A stretch of 64,000 bases of DNA from Haematobia irritans (Eukaryota > Arthropoda > Insecta > Diptera > Muscidae), in assembly GCF_050003625.1 (NCBI RefSeq), contig NC_134397.1, positions 227,602,537 to 227,666,536 of the forward strand, written 5' to 3'. The notes under the pieces are model-generated. The model was not told the DNA's origin. It saw only the letters and a list, made by a program, of their open reading frames with translations, and did not search any database. The position numbers were made by a program, and so were the translations under genes. This document shows positions 32,530 through 44,798 of this stretch, piece after piece (position 1 is the first letter of the stretch; every line of letters begins with the position of its first letter).

Positions 32530-33780
32530 CTAAAGTAAACTCGTCTTTTGTCTGCAGGCAGGTCAAGTTCGAAGATGGGCTATATCGGTCCAAGTTTGAT
32601 ATAGTCCCCATATAAACCGACCTCCCGATTTGGGGTCTTGGGCTTATAGAAACCTTAGTTTCTATCCAATTTGCCTGAAATTGGAAATCTAGAGGTATTT
32701 TAGGACCACAAAGAGGTGTGTCACAAATGGTGAGTATCGGTCCATGTTTTGGTATAGCCCCCATATAGACCGATCTCCCGATTATATTTCTAGGGCTTCT
32801 AGACTCGGTAGTTTCTATCCAATTCGCCTGAAATTGGAAATTTAGAGGTATTTTAGCACCATAAACAGGTGTGCCAAAAATGGTGACTATCGGGTGATGT
32901 TTAGGTATAGCCCCCATATAGACCGATTTCCCGATTTTACTTCTTGGGCTTCTAGAATCCGTAGTTATTATCCAATTTGGTTGAAATTTGAAATCTAGAG
33001 GTATTTTAGGACCTTAAAGAGGTGTGCTACAAATGGTGAGTATCGGTCCAGGTTTTGGTTTATCCCCCATATAGACCGATTTCCCGATATGGGGTCTTAG
33101 GCTTATAGAATCCGTAGTTTTTATCCAATTTGCCTGAAATTGGAAATCTAGAGGTATTTTAGAACAATAAAGAGATGTGCCGAAAATGGTGAGTATCGGT
33201 CTATGTTTTGGTATTATAGCCCCCATAAAGACCGATTTTTACTTCTTGGGCGTCTAAAATTTGTAGTTTTTATTCAATTTGCCGGAAATTAGAAATCTAG
33301 AGGTATTTTAAAACCCTAAAGAGGTGTGCTGAAAATGATGAGTATCGGACCCTGTTTTGATATAGCCTCCCTATAGACCGATCTCCAGATTTTATTATTG
33401 GGCTTATAGAAACCGTAATTGTTGTTCACTTTGCCTGAAATCGAAAATCTGGAGGTTTTTAGGAATATAGTTTTTAGGAAAATAGGTGCGCAAGAAATGA
33501 TTTTATTTTTTAGACTTCTAGAATCCGTAGTTTTTATCTAATTTGCCTGAAATGAGAAATCTAGAGGTATTTTAGGACCTTAAATATGAGAGCCGAAAAT
33601 GGCATGTATTGGTCCATGTTTTGGTTTATCTCCCAAATAGACCGATCTCCCGATTTTACTTCTTGGGCTTTTAGAAACCATAGTTTTTATCAAATTTACA
33701 TGAAATTTTAAATCTAGAAGTATTTTAGGAACATAAAGAGGTGTGCCGAAAATGGTGAATATCAGTCCATGTGCACTGAT
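32530..33780 (-). repeat. 153-bp repeat family D array
   Basis: About eight units in minus orientation each carry GAAATTGGAAATCTAGAGGT and a TATAGCCCCCATATAGACCG junction. The period of about 153 bp is in frame, giving open minus-strand frames at 32501-32917 and 33014-33226. These are not genes. No terminal hairpin is present; the right end stops at a SINE. Confidence 0.75.
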
Positions 33781-33786
33781 AATGTG

Positions 33787-34127
33787 AGGTTAGGTTAGGT
33801 GGCAACCCGATGTATCAGGCTCACTAAGACTATTCAGTCCATTGTGATACCACATTGGTGAACTTCTCTCTTATCACTCAGTGCTGCCCGATTCTATATT
33901 AAGCTCAATGACAAGCGGCCTCCTTTTTATAGCCGAGTCCGATTGGCGTTCCACATTGCAGTGAAACCACTTAGAGAAGCTTTGAAACCCTCAGAAATGT
34001 CACCAGCATTGCTGAGGTGGGATAATCCACCGCTGAAAAACTTTTTAGTGTTCGGTCGAAGCAGGAATCGAACCCACAACCTTGTGTATGCAAAGCGGGC
34101 ATGCTAACCATTGCACCATGGTGGCTC
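33787..34127 (-). mobile_element. tRNA-derived SINE, copy 5 (near full length)
   Basis: The minus strand has a complete head (A box TGGTGCAATGG, B box GGTTCGATTCC), body and tail ending CCTAACCTAACCT. It sits exactly between a family D array and a family A 3' constant block, so it marks or caused a junction between two repeats. Confidence 0.88.
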
Positions 34128-35570
34128 CCGTCCGTCCGTCTGTTGAAATCACGCTAACTTCCGAACGAAACAAGCTATCGACTTGAAACTTGGCACAAGT
34201 AGTTGTTATTGATGTAGGTCGGATGATATTGCAAATGGGCCATATCGGTCCACTTTTACGTATAGCCCCCATATAAACGGACCCCCAAATTTGGCTTGCC
34301 GATCCTCTAAGAAAAGCACATTTCATCCGATCCGGCAGAAATTTGATACATGGTGTTGGTATATGATCTCTAACAACCATGCAAAAATTGGTCCACATCG
34401 GTCAATAAATATATATAGGCCCCATATAAACTGATCCCCCGATTTGGCTTGCAGAGCCTCTAAGAGAAGCAAATTTCATACGATCCGGCTGAAATTTGGT
34501 ACACGGTGTTAGTATATGGTCTCTAATAACCATGCAAAAATTGGTCCACATCGGTCCATAATTATATATAGCCCCCATATAAACCGATCCCCAGATTTGA
34601 CCTCCGGAGCCTCGTGGAGGAGCAAAATTCAACCGATTCGGTTAAAATTTGGTATGTGGTGTTAATATATGGCCTCAAACTCCCATGCAAAAATTGGTCG
34701 AAATCGGTTCATAATTATATATAGCCCCCATATAAACCGATCGACAGATTTGAACTCCGGAGCCCCTTGGAAGAGCAAAATTCATCCGATTCGGTTGAAA
34801 TTTGGTACGTGATGTTAGTACATGATATTTAACAGCCATGCCAAAAGTGGTCCATATCAGTCCATAATCATATATAGCCCCCATTTAAACCGATCCCGAG
34901 ATTTGGTTTTGGAGCCACTTGGAGGAGCAAATTTCATCCGAGTCAGTTGAAATTTGGTACGTGATGTTAGTATATGGTATCCAACAACCATGCAGGAATT
35001 GGTTTATTACAGTCCATTATTATATATAGCCCCCATGTAAACCGATCCCCAGATTTGACCTCCGGTGCCTTTTGGAGAAGCAAAATTCATCCGATCTGGT
35101 TGAAATTTGGTACGTGGTCCATACCAGTCCATAATAATATATAGCCCCCATATAAACCGATCCCGTGATTTAGTTTTGAAATCTCTTGGAGAATCAAATT
35201 TCATCGGAGTCAGGTGAAATTTGGTACATTGTGCTAGTATATGGCCGTTAACAACCATGCCTAACTAGGGCCATATCGGTCTATAGTTATATATAGCCGT
35301 CAGATAAATCGATCCCCAATCACACAAAACTTGGTACATATCAAGTTCATAATTGTATATAGCCCCCATATAAGCGACCCCCATATTTCAATTCTGGCTC
35401 TCTACCATGTAAGGACTAAGTCGCAATTTAGAAAACGATGTTAAGAAGTTTTAAGATTCCACAACCCAAGTAATTCGATTGTGGATGACAGTCTTTCGTA
35501 GAAGTTTCTACGCAATCCATGGTGTACATAAGATTCGGCCTGACCGAACTTACGGCCGTATATACTTGTT
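34128..35570 (-). mobile_element. DINE-like element family A, copy 8
   Basis: It starts in the 3' constant block (GTCCGTCCGTCTGTTGAAAT), lacking the terminal hairpin. It continues through about seven 153-bp units to a complete 5' end (GGCCTGACCGAACTTACGG, TATATACTTG at 35561-35570). Confidence 0.75.
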
Positions 35571-37254
35571 TTAAAATTAAATTTCTTTATTGTAAAGAAA
35601 TTTGCCCTAAATATTAATCTTCCATATTATGTCAATACAGTGTATAAGTCGTGTTGAAATTAATCTTTTTGGTGAAAAAAAAAACTCAAAAAACGCCAGG
35701 TTTTACAAGGCCTTTAAAGTTTGGAATCTCTGCAGATACACTCAGAAAAGTTTACTTGAATTCAAAGATTTAGACCCTTAAGGATTTTGTTATTGATTCC
35801 GAGCCAAATATGCTGCTTCTTTAAAATAAAGACATTTCTAGCGAGCTATTTACCCTTAAATCTAGGCTCTATACTAATTGTAACAGATATTACAAAGTAA
35901 AAAATGTTTGCTTAATTTAAAAAAAATAAGCAAAAATCATCAAAATAAGTATTAGACTATTTTTTAAGTTTTTTTACTTTTAATACAAATCAATCTCAGA
36001 AATTAAAAGATTTTTGCTTATATTCATAATAATTTACTGAAAGTTTATCAAATGATTTTGTATGGTATTAGTAGTTTTAGTTTACGTTAACTTTTATGAA
36101 TATGAGGGTATTTCATTAAGGCCAAAAAGGTTTTTCTTTGCAATAAGTGAAATTGGCTTTAATTCAAAGACATACGACTTTAACGGAGAGATGGAAATTT
36201 GAAAGATTAGTGCGTTGCTTGTCTTTAAATTCCTAAACTTAAAATTTACTTTGCATAATCCTTCATATTAGGTAAATATTTTTTTTTTCGGTGTAATATA
36301 ATGATAGCTTCGAAAATTTTGCGTAATTTATACTAGGACAAAAATTTTAATTTATTCGTTAATTGTAACTAACTCCATGTGAGGTAAAACAAATCCGTAT
36401 ATGAACACTCGTTTTAGCGCCATCTATATGTGAAAAATTATTTATTTACAAATGTACATTTTTTGCCACACTCTCCTCCATAGAAATTGACTAACCGGGA
36501 AGAGATGAAAACAATTAAACAAAGATACTCTGAAACCATAACTTTGGATTGTCATAAATCTTCTGAATCGCAGTTATGCAGCTTATACGAATCAGAGAGA
36601 AAACGTTTCACCATGCACAGACAAATGGGTAAAAGAACTGCATCAAGATTTATATCTGAATTATAGATATTTTTGTACTTCGTCCAAAGGTAAAAACCGA
36701 TATTTGTAAAATTTGTTTCGGATTCCCAATATTCCATTTGTCCATAGTAGACACATTTCTCTCGAAAAATACGTCCTCCAAATGTTTTTAGCCGTACACT
36801 GAAAACAAAATGTCCTAATACGAACGATTTTGCAACCTAAATGTTAGTACATGCAATTTACACAATATTTAAGACAGATTACTTCAAAATAAGAAAATTG
36901 TAATAAAAAGAGAGTTTAAAATCTTTGCTTAATTTTTTTTTCATTATATTTAGAGACGACGACTTTAACGTCACTCCGTTAAAGTCCTATGTCTTTGAAC
37001 TAAGGCAAATTTTCCTTAAAGTATAGAAAACCAATTTTCATTTAATGAAATCGTCTTTAAATTAACTGATATATTGAATCTATAAAATTTAAGATAAAAA
37101 TGCTTAAAATATAGGCTAAGACATATCTTAAGGATTTTACATCTTTGGTTAAAAAAAATTTTGGATTTAAAAAAAATATTTTTAGTTTGAAGTATTTGTT
37201 ATAATTTGTATTTTCAAAATGCAATTTGTTTGTACATGAATAGCTCTATTAATA
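35571..37254. other. AT-rich spacer with two diverged MITE family 2 copies
   Basis: 35737-36296 starts CACTCAGAAAAGTTTAC, carries GATTCCGAGCCAAATATG and ends TTTTTTTTCGGTG. A second diverged piece starts at 36798 (CACTGAAAACAAAATGTCC). Minus-strand open frame 36552-36737 has no supporting features. No gene is called. Confidence 0.5.
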
Positions 37255-37434
37255 ACAGGTTGGCTGATAAGTCCTCGGTCTGACACATAGATGGCGTCGC
37301 TAGTATTAAACGCATATTATTTTTATATAGTACCAACCTACAAATGATTCGTGTCAAAATTTGACGTCTGTAAGTCAATTTGTGAGATAGAGATAGAGCG
37401 TGTTTTGTGAAGCAACTTTTGTTATTGTAAAAAA

Positions 37435-38461
37435 ATGAAAAAAAAAGGAATTTCGTGTTTTGATAAAATACTGTTTTCTGAAGGGAAAAAAATACGGTGG
37501 AAGCAAAAACTTGGCTTGATAATGAGTTTCCGGACTCTGCCCCAGGGAAATCATCAATAATTGATTGGTATGCAAATCTCAAGCGTGGTGAAATGAGCAC
37601 GGAGGACGGTGAACGCAGTGGACGCCCGAAAGAGGTGGTTACCGACGAAAACATCAAAAAAAATCCACAAAATGATTTTGAATGACCGTAAAATGAAGAT
37701 GATCGAGATAGCAGAGGCCTTAAAGATATCAAAGGAACGTGTTGGTCATATCATTCATCAATATTTGGATATGCGGAAGCTCTGTGCAAAATGGGTGCCG
37801 CGCGAGCTCACCGTTGACCAAAAACAACAACGTGTTGATGATTCTGAGCGGTGTTTGCAGCTGTTTACTCGTAATACACCCGAGTTTTTCCGTCGATATG
37901 TGACAATGGATGAAACATGGCTCCATCACTACACTCCTGAGTCCAATCGACAGTCGGCTGAGTGGACAGCGACCGGTGAACCGTCTCCGAAGCGTGGAAA
38001 GACTCAAAAGTCCGCTGACAAAGTAATGGCCTCTGTTTTTTGGGATGCGCATGGAATAATTTTTATCGATTATCTTGAGAAGGGAAAAACCATCAACAGT
38101 GACTATTATATGGCATTATTGGAGCGTTTGAAGGTCGAAATCGCGGCAAAACGGCCCCATATGAAGAAGAAAAATGTGTTGTTCCACCAAGACAACGCAC
38201 CGTGCCACAAGTCATTGAGCCCGATGGCAAAAATTCATGAATTGGGCTTCGCATTGCTTCCCCACCCACCGTATTCTCCAGATCTGGCCCCCAGCGACTT
38301 CTTCTTGTTCTCAGGGGGAAAATTGTCTGCAATGAAGAGGTGATCGCCGAAACTGAGGCCTATTTTGAGGCAAAATCGAAGGAGTACTACCAAAGTGGTA
38401 TGAAAAAATTGGAAGGTCGTTATAATCGTTGTATCGCTCTTGAAGGGAACTATGTTGAATA
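37435..38461 (+). pseudogene. mariner transposase (irritans subfamily), frameshifted
   Basis: The start codon at about 37435 is followed by an A-run of changed length, so the first helix-turn-helix is out of frame with it; 37497-37685 reads part of that domain. 37609-38343 then reads continuously from the second HTH through TMDETWLHH and FHQDNAPCH to APSDFF, so all three catalytic aspartates (DD34D) are present. Just after FLFS a deletion of about 22 bp shifts the frame and a stop follows at 38343. The last 35-40 codons continue in another frame to a TAA near 38461. This is the best preserved catalytic core of the three copies, but it lacks its N- and C-termini in frame. Confidence 0.9.
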
Positions 38462-38513
38462 ATAAAAACGAATTTGACAAAAAATGTGTTTTTCTTTGTT
38501 AGACCGGGGACTT

Positions 38514-39295
38514 AGGTTAGGTTAGGTTAAAGTGGCAGCCCGATTAAATTTCAGGCTCACTTAGACTATTCAGTCCATTGTGATACCACATTTAACTAAA
38601 AGTACCTATTACATATGGGCACTTCTAGTCTTAACCACTGAACCTTCTCTATTATTTACTTTTGTGGAACCAACCAGATTGCTCCAAAAACATTAACAAA
38701 CTGCTTAAGTTAACGTTTTCCAGGTCAGCCAGTAATCTAAAGCTATATGCTCCTAAAATTCGCTTACGCCTTACACAAAAAGCAGGACACTCACACAAGA
38801 GGTGTTTAATTGATTCCTTTTCCTCCACGTCATGACAGCTTATACAATAGTCATTATACTTCGCACCTATAGTTTTTGCAAATTCGCCTATCAGGCAGCG
38901 ACCCGTTATAGCAGATATTAGGAGTGCTATCTGACGCCTTGAGAACACTAGCATATCTAGTGTGCGGTTTAAGTTTAAATGGGGCCATATTTGCTTGGTG
39001 TCGTTACAACCCTTGCAATTTTCCCATCGAATATTGGCCATCATAACAGCCTTCTCACGCAATAAGAGCTTGCAGGTGGCCAGAGGCATGCCAACAGATT
39101 CTAGTTTCCCTGGAATATGTAAGGTAGTTCCTAGCCTTGCTAACACATCTGCTTCACAGTTCCCCGGTATGTTCCTATGACCAGGCACCCATATTAGGTG
39201 AATATTGTACTGCTCAGCCATCTCGTTGAGAGATTTGCGGCAGTCTATGGCCGTTTTTGAGTTAAGGAACACAGAGTCCAAGGATTTTATTGCAG
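38514..39295 (-). mobile_element. 5'-truncated RNase H-bearing LINE (I/LOA-like), inserted in mariner copy 3
   Basis: The insertion is bounded by a 12-bp target duplication, GACCGGGGACTT (38502-38513) and GACTGGGGACTT (39296-39307), one mismatch apart. On the minus strand it contains the end of ORF2, a short 3' UTR and a (CCTAA)n tail. Its last 65 bp closely match the 3' end of the window's SINEs. Truncation at the 5' side is typical of target-primed reverse transcription. Confidence 0.9.
38652..39295 (-). pseudogene. LINE ORF2 C-terminus: RNase H and zinc-finger tail (5' truncated)
   Basis: The open frame runs into the truncation point, so the 210 or so codons are the carboxyl end of a non-LTR retrotransposon polyprotein. 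RNase H is recognisable from HLIWVPGHRNIPGNCEADVL, with the catalytic histidine loop and last aspartate. A C-x2-C...H-x4-C zinc motif (CISCHD...KHLLCEC) near residue 165 follows, as at the C-terminus of I, LOA and R1-type LINEs. Endonuclease and RT are missing. The stop is at 38652-38654. Confidence 0.85.
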
Positions 39296-39321
39296 GACTG
39301 GGGACTTATCAGCCAACCTAT

Positions 39322-40795
39322 TATATCGCAAAAAGTGAATGAATAAATGAAAACTGTATCCTAATTTTAAATTTTCTGATCCTACCCTCAAAAAAAATCG
39401 CTTCTGTAACATATATCCCAAACATATTTTGCTTCGAGCATATATATTTTCAGGATTGGTCCAAACAAAATATTGTTTGTATTGTTCAAACATTTTATGT
39501 TTCACCTTATGGCATACATTGGTAGTAAAAAATTATAATGAAATTTTCTTAGTGTGGATATATTTTTAAGGTGCCAATTGGTTACTTCCATTATTTTACT
39601 TGCAGCATACTCTCTAGGTCTCTCTTTCTAAACACATATATGTTTATAGGCTATTTCCAAATTGATATATGTTTGCATTTAAGAATATTATGTTTACAAA
39701 CATTTTATGTCCCAAACATAATATGTTCTAACATATTAACATATATGTCCGAAACATGTTATGCTAGTTTATGAACATTAAATGCTTGCACTCAAAAATA
39801 TTGTGTTAAAAAATTTGAGTTCCAAACATATAATTTTTACACCCAAACATATGAAAAACAGTCTTTTTCGTCCGTGTACATTTAACGCTAGTTAGATAGA
39901 CGATGTCTTTATTTTAAAGAACACGCATCTTTGGACCAAAGTAAACCCTTTTGTTAACTATATAATGAAGAAGTCGCAACTTTCGCTCGGAATCAATAAC
40001 AAAACCCTTGAGGGTCAATCTTTGGATTCTAGTATACATTTTATTGAGTTTATATTTCTTTTTAATTTCTGTCAAATTTTTGGTCAGTGTGATCATACTA
40101 AATCATTACAGTATTTACAGTATATATTCCCATTCGGCTATAAAATTGTAGATCGCCTATATTGCATACCCCATTTCTAGACAACCTGCTATACCATAGT
40201 TATCACTGATTGACATCGTTTCCAACAGTTAATCGATTTGTTATTCACTTTTACGTTCCATTCACGTCACACCTTACATATGCATGTATGTACTCGTAGT
40301 GCTCAATGGGTTGCTGATCTGTGCGACACTTTTTTTCAATTTTATTTATGGCTTTTATTTTAGTGTTTAAACAAGTGCACGGGAGAGCTTGATATATATT
40401 TTTTTGTTTGTTCACAATTTAATTATAAGTGGGAGTCGAATATACGGGAAAAATCAGTAGTCGAAACATACGGACAGAAGTTGCAAATATAGGTCACAAA
40501 ATCCACATACAAACACAATTAAAGACTATGAGGATTACATTTACGATCGATACTCTTTTACCTTAATATATAACCATGACGCTTATCACAGATTTTTGGT
40601 TAAGCAGTGAATGTCATTTAATACAAAAATATTATTTTAGTTGTAGGGCGAGATAAATTAGACTAGATAGTAATAAAGTGAGTGGAGGTTTGGTATTATA
40701 CTTTTAAATTATGATAATATTTTAATAAATAAAGTTGAACCAAATAGTCTGTAGGAAAAAACTTTAAAATAAATGGAAAAAAACTGTTCATTCAT
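39322..40795. other. AT-rich spacer with an AACATAT-rich MITE
   Basis: 39383-39878 begins CCTCAAAAAAAATCGCTTCT and is full of CAAACATAT/AACATATGT phrases. It is the inverse of ends seen at 45963 and 47547. 39905-40090 has a MITE family 2 piece. 40190-40795 is simple AT-rich DNA with no supported gene. Confidence 0.45.
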
Positions 40796-40799
40796 TTCA

Positions 40800-41280
40800 A
40801 TAAAATTTTGACAAGATTAAAATTATGGCCAAATTTTCTATAGAAATAAAATGTTGACAAAATTTTCTATAAAAATAAAATTTTGACAAAATTTTCTATA
40901 GAAATAAAATTTTTAAAAAATGTTCTATAGAAATAAAATTTTGAAAAAATTTTGTATAGAAAAAAATTTTGACAAAATTTTCTATAGAAATAAAATTCTG
41001 ACAACTTTTCTATAGAAATAAAATTTTGACTAAATTTTTATGGAAATTAAATTTTGATAAAATTTTCTATAAGAACAAAATTTTCTATAGAAATACAATT
41101 TTGACAACATTTCCAAAGAAATAAAATGCTGAAAAGTTGCTATAGAAATAAAAATTTGAAAAAATTTTCTATAGAAATACAATTTTAACAAAATTTTCTA
41201 TAAAAACAAAATTTTGAAAAAATTCTATAGAGATAAAATTTTGCAAAAAAGTTCTATAAAAATAAATTTTTTCCATTCGT
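40800..41280. repeat. 30-bp palindromic minisatellite array
   Basis: About sixteen diverged units with TTCTATAGAAAT and AAAATTTTGAC phrases. Here it is not inside a recognisable DINE-like element. The array is probably part of the same locus as 41755-41885 and 45780-45960. Confidence 0.85.
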
Positions 41281-41755
41281 TTTGTTTTGTTATTGTTGGT
41301 TTTGTTCTTTAAGCATTGTTGTTGTTTTTTTATTGCAGCTTAAAACCATACATTGACCAAACTAAAAGTGTAGCTTACCCAACAGAGGAAAATAATGTTT
41401 GTCAAATTTATTTGGGCAAAGCCCTATAGACTGCAAGATGGTTGGATGGACGCACGTTTCGGCAGCAAAACTATCAACCAATTATCAGAATAAATTCAGG
41501 CAGTTCATTAAACCCAACAATGAACCACACTTGAACCTTCCGAAAAAAGGTTTTTTATGATAGCCGGCTTAAATATGCCGAAATAAATTCGAAACAAACA
41601 TATCTCTTTTCCTATGCCACTGAATCATCGATTTGAGTTCAGTTGGCTGGATTTATTTTGAGCGTGCTTCCTCTTCTTTTTCCATTCGTTTTGTTTTGTT
41701 ATTGTTGGTTTGGTTCTTTAAGCATTGTTGTTGTTTTTTTATTGCAGCTTAAAAT
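41281..41755. repeat. Unnamed repeat with two copies of one start
   Basis: CCATTCGTTTTGTTTTGTTA followed by the AAGCATTGTTGTTG and ATTGCAGCTTAAAA phrases occurs twice (41274 and 41682) and, shortened, at 23850. Between the copies is single-copy-looking sequence (ACGCACGTTTCGGCAGC) with no open frame of note. Confidence 0.5.
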
Positions 41756-41885
41756 TTTCTATAGAAATAAAATTTTGCAAAAAAATTCTACAGAAATAAA
41801 ATTTTGCAAAAAAAAATTATAGAAATAAAATTTTGACAAACTTTTCTATAGAATTACAATTTGACAAAATCTTCTATAAAAATTT
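41755..41885. repeat. 30-bp minisatellite, left of the LINE
   Basis: Four to five diverged units abut the LINE 3' tail; the same array continues at 45780. Confidence 0.8.
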
Positions 41886-41930
41886 TTTATTTATTTAAGT
41901 CTATGGATATAAATCCTTACAGACTACCGC

Positions 41931-44798
41931 TTAATAATAAATTATTTCTAAAATATGCTTAAATTCAGTTTCACTGAGTGAGAAATCTAAATTATATATT
42001 TCAGATATTGAATTGAATTCTCGAAGACACCGCAATAATGGCTCATTCATAGCATAATTAGTCCTATGTAAAGGAATATAAAAAATCTCACGTGCTCTTA
42101 ACCTTCTTGGAGGCACATTAAAGAAAATTAATTCTAAAAGATTAGAACAATCAAAAAATCCACAAATAATTTTATATAAGAACATAATAGACTGCAATTT
42201 ACTACGACTTAGTAAAGTTGGAAGTTTAATTAATTTACAACGTGAATCATATGAAGGAATAGGCTGTTCAAAATGCAACGAAGACAAGGCAAACTTTATA
42301 AATTTTTGTTGCACCCTCTCAACTCTGTTTACCAAGGAAACAGAAGAAGGTCTCCAAACGAGATTAGCGTACTCCAGTTTCGAGCGAACAAAAGATATAT
42401 ATAATGTTTTACGCACATAAGGGTCAAGGAACTGAGATGAATGTCGTTTAATAAATGCCAAAGCTTTGTACGCTTGAGGTAAAACATAATCAATATGAGA
42501 CTTAAAGCAAAGTTTAGAATCAAATAATACTCCCAAATCTATAATCTCCTGAACTTGCATTAATCGCTTATCCCTCACATAAAATTCAATAAAAATTGGG
42601 AAATGTCTCCTAACAAAGCACATATAACGACACTTGTCAATGTTTAACGACAATTTATTCCAGTCACACCAATTAACTACAGAAGTAATATCCTTTTGCA
42701 ATTTTATACCATCTAACAAATTATTAACATTTTTATAAATCTTAATATCATCCGCATATAGTAGACATCTGGAGTAAGAAATGCATCTGGAAATGTCATT
42801 CATAAAAATGTTAAAAAGGAGTGGGCCCAAAACACTTCCTTGTGGAACCCCAGAAGTACCTATATAAGGCCTAGAACAAACCCCATCTATTTGAACCATA
42901 AACACTCTGTGACTTAAATAAGATTTCATCCACCTCAAAGTTTGAGAATGGAAACCCATTTTATCAAGTTTAGATATTAACAAACAATGTGACACCTTAT
43001 CAAAAGCTTTAGAAAAATCAAGATAAATAGTATCAATTTGATCACCTCTCTCGAAACTGGAAATACAAAAATTTGTAAAAGTTAATAGATTAGTTGTCGT
43101 CGAGCGGCCACTAATAAAACCATGTTGACAATCGGATAGAAAAGGCTTCACACTTGCGAATATTTTTCGGTAAATTGCATGCTCAAAAATTTTAGAAATA
43201 TTTGAGAGCTTAGCAATTGGGCGATAATGACAAATATTAGTCTTATCACCTGATTTAAAAACAGGCGTTACGTAAGATTTCTTCCACTTACTAATGTATA
43301 TTCCATTAACTAAAGATTTATTAAATACTTTACTTAAAGGAACACATACCGTGGAAGCTACACTCTTCAAAAGAAAAGATGAAAATCCATCTGCATCAAT
43401 TTTATATGACACCTTCAACTTCATAATAGCATCGTAAACGTCATTCGATTCCAATTGCAATAATCCGATGTCAACACACGGTTGAACCAGATCTAAATAC
43501 TTCTATTGATTCACATTTCCAATTTCATCAAAATTGGATTTAAAATAGTCACTAAATAAATTAACAATTTCATTTGTCGAACTACCAGATTTATTATTGA
43601 AATACATAACGCTCGGATAATCTCTAGATGATTTAAGGGATTTCACAAAATCCCAAAAAGCATTTGAATTATTCAAAATCCTATCACTGAAATCAAGCAA
43701 ATACTGTTTGTACAAGAATTTACTTAGAAATGTAAATTCACGAGAATAATGGGTGTAACGATCTCTAAAGGCATCATCATTTGTGGATTTATATAACTTA
43801 TAAAATTTATTTCTTAAATTTTTTATTTTTTTTAACCCAGGAGTATACCAAGGTAATTTATGGGTTTTTGTTCTAGAAGTACGTACGTAGCAATTTACAA
43901 GAGAATTAATAATATTCGTGAATGAAGAAAAACAATCATCAACTGAAAGATCAGAAAAAATATCTATCCAGTTTGTACGTTCAATAGTACAATTAAGAAC
44001 CGAAAAATCACAATTACTAAAATCAAAGTAACGTTGTTGACAACTGTCTCTTTCCGGATACTTCAAAAATTCAAATTCAATTTCTAAAGCAATGTGATGT
44101 ACAGTAGGAACAGAAAATGGATTTTGAGCTATGCTTATAATAAATTTAATATTATCACTAATGAATATCAGATCCAAAATACGATTTAACAAATTATGAA
44201 AATAATTAATTTGACCCAAGTCAATATCTAAAAACCCATCAATTAAGTTGATTTCAATGTCTGAATTAACATTTGTTGCACACATAAATCTGCTATCAGC
44301 GATCTCTGACCAAACTATATTACTTAAGTTAAAATCACCAAATACAGCAACTTCACTAAACTCATACGATGAAACTAAATCTAATACATTGCGAATATGA
44401 GCATCATAAATTAAATATGGACTATTAGGAGGTATATAAGATACGCAAAGTAATAACGATGTACGCCCACTTATATTGACACATAGCTGATCAAGTACAG
44501 AGTCAGGATTCGGCAAATTGATGTTAACAGCCTTTATCTCACGTCGCACAGCTAGCAGAACACCGCCACCTCTAGAGCAGTGCATTCTAGTGAAATCTCG
44601 ATCTTTTCGAAAAACTTGAAAGAGCCTATAATCAAAGAACTCCTCTGCACAAAAATCAGCATTAAGCCAAGTCTCTACAAATATGATTATATCATAGTCA
44701 CTCTGTGAAGTTAAGAAATAAATATCGGAAGATTTAGTTCGAATTCCTGACATGTTTTGATAATAAATACGCAGATTGTTATTGACATGGTCACGCAT
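41931..44798 (-). pseudogene. LINE ORF2: AP endonuclease and reverse transcriptase, one in-frame TAG
   Basis: 44798-43503 reads the endonuclease domain (YYQNMSGIRTK, VETWL, RGGGVLLAVR, FGDFNLSNIVW). The motif usually read as S-D-H near its end is VHH (PTVHHIALEIE), so a catalytic Asp seems replaced. A TAG at 43505-43503 interrupts the frame. The same frame continues from 43502 to 41931 with a complete RT: KSYVTPVFKSGDK, SKAFDKVSH, GVPQGSVLGPLLF and YADD (LLYADDIKIY). The C-terminus is rich in basic and aromatic residues, and no RNase H is present. With only one stop and no frameshift, this is a young copy; readthrough is possible but not shown. Confidence 0.88.

Larger units (their letters stand above)
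37255..39321 (+). mobile_element. irritans-type mariner (Himar1-like), copy 3, split by a LINE
   Basis: The left TIR ACAGGTTGGCTGATAAGTCC follows TA at 37253-37254. The right TIR ends at 39321 before TA, with one substitution (CCAACCTAT). The LINE insertion at 38514-39295 lies within the right TIR region. Without it the element is close to 1.28 kb. Confidence 0.94.

Noticed and set aside
40800..41280. Regular repeats that could suggest a CRISPR array
   Set aside because: Units are contiguous 30-bp minisatellite without spacers, in a eukaryotic genome.
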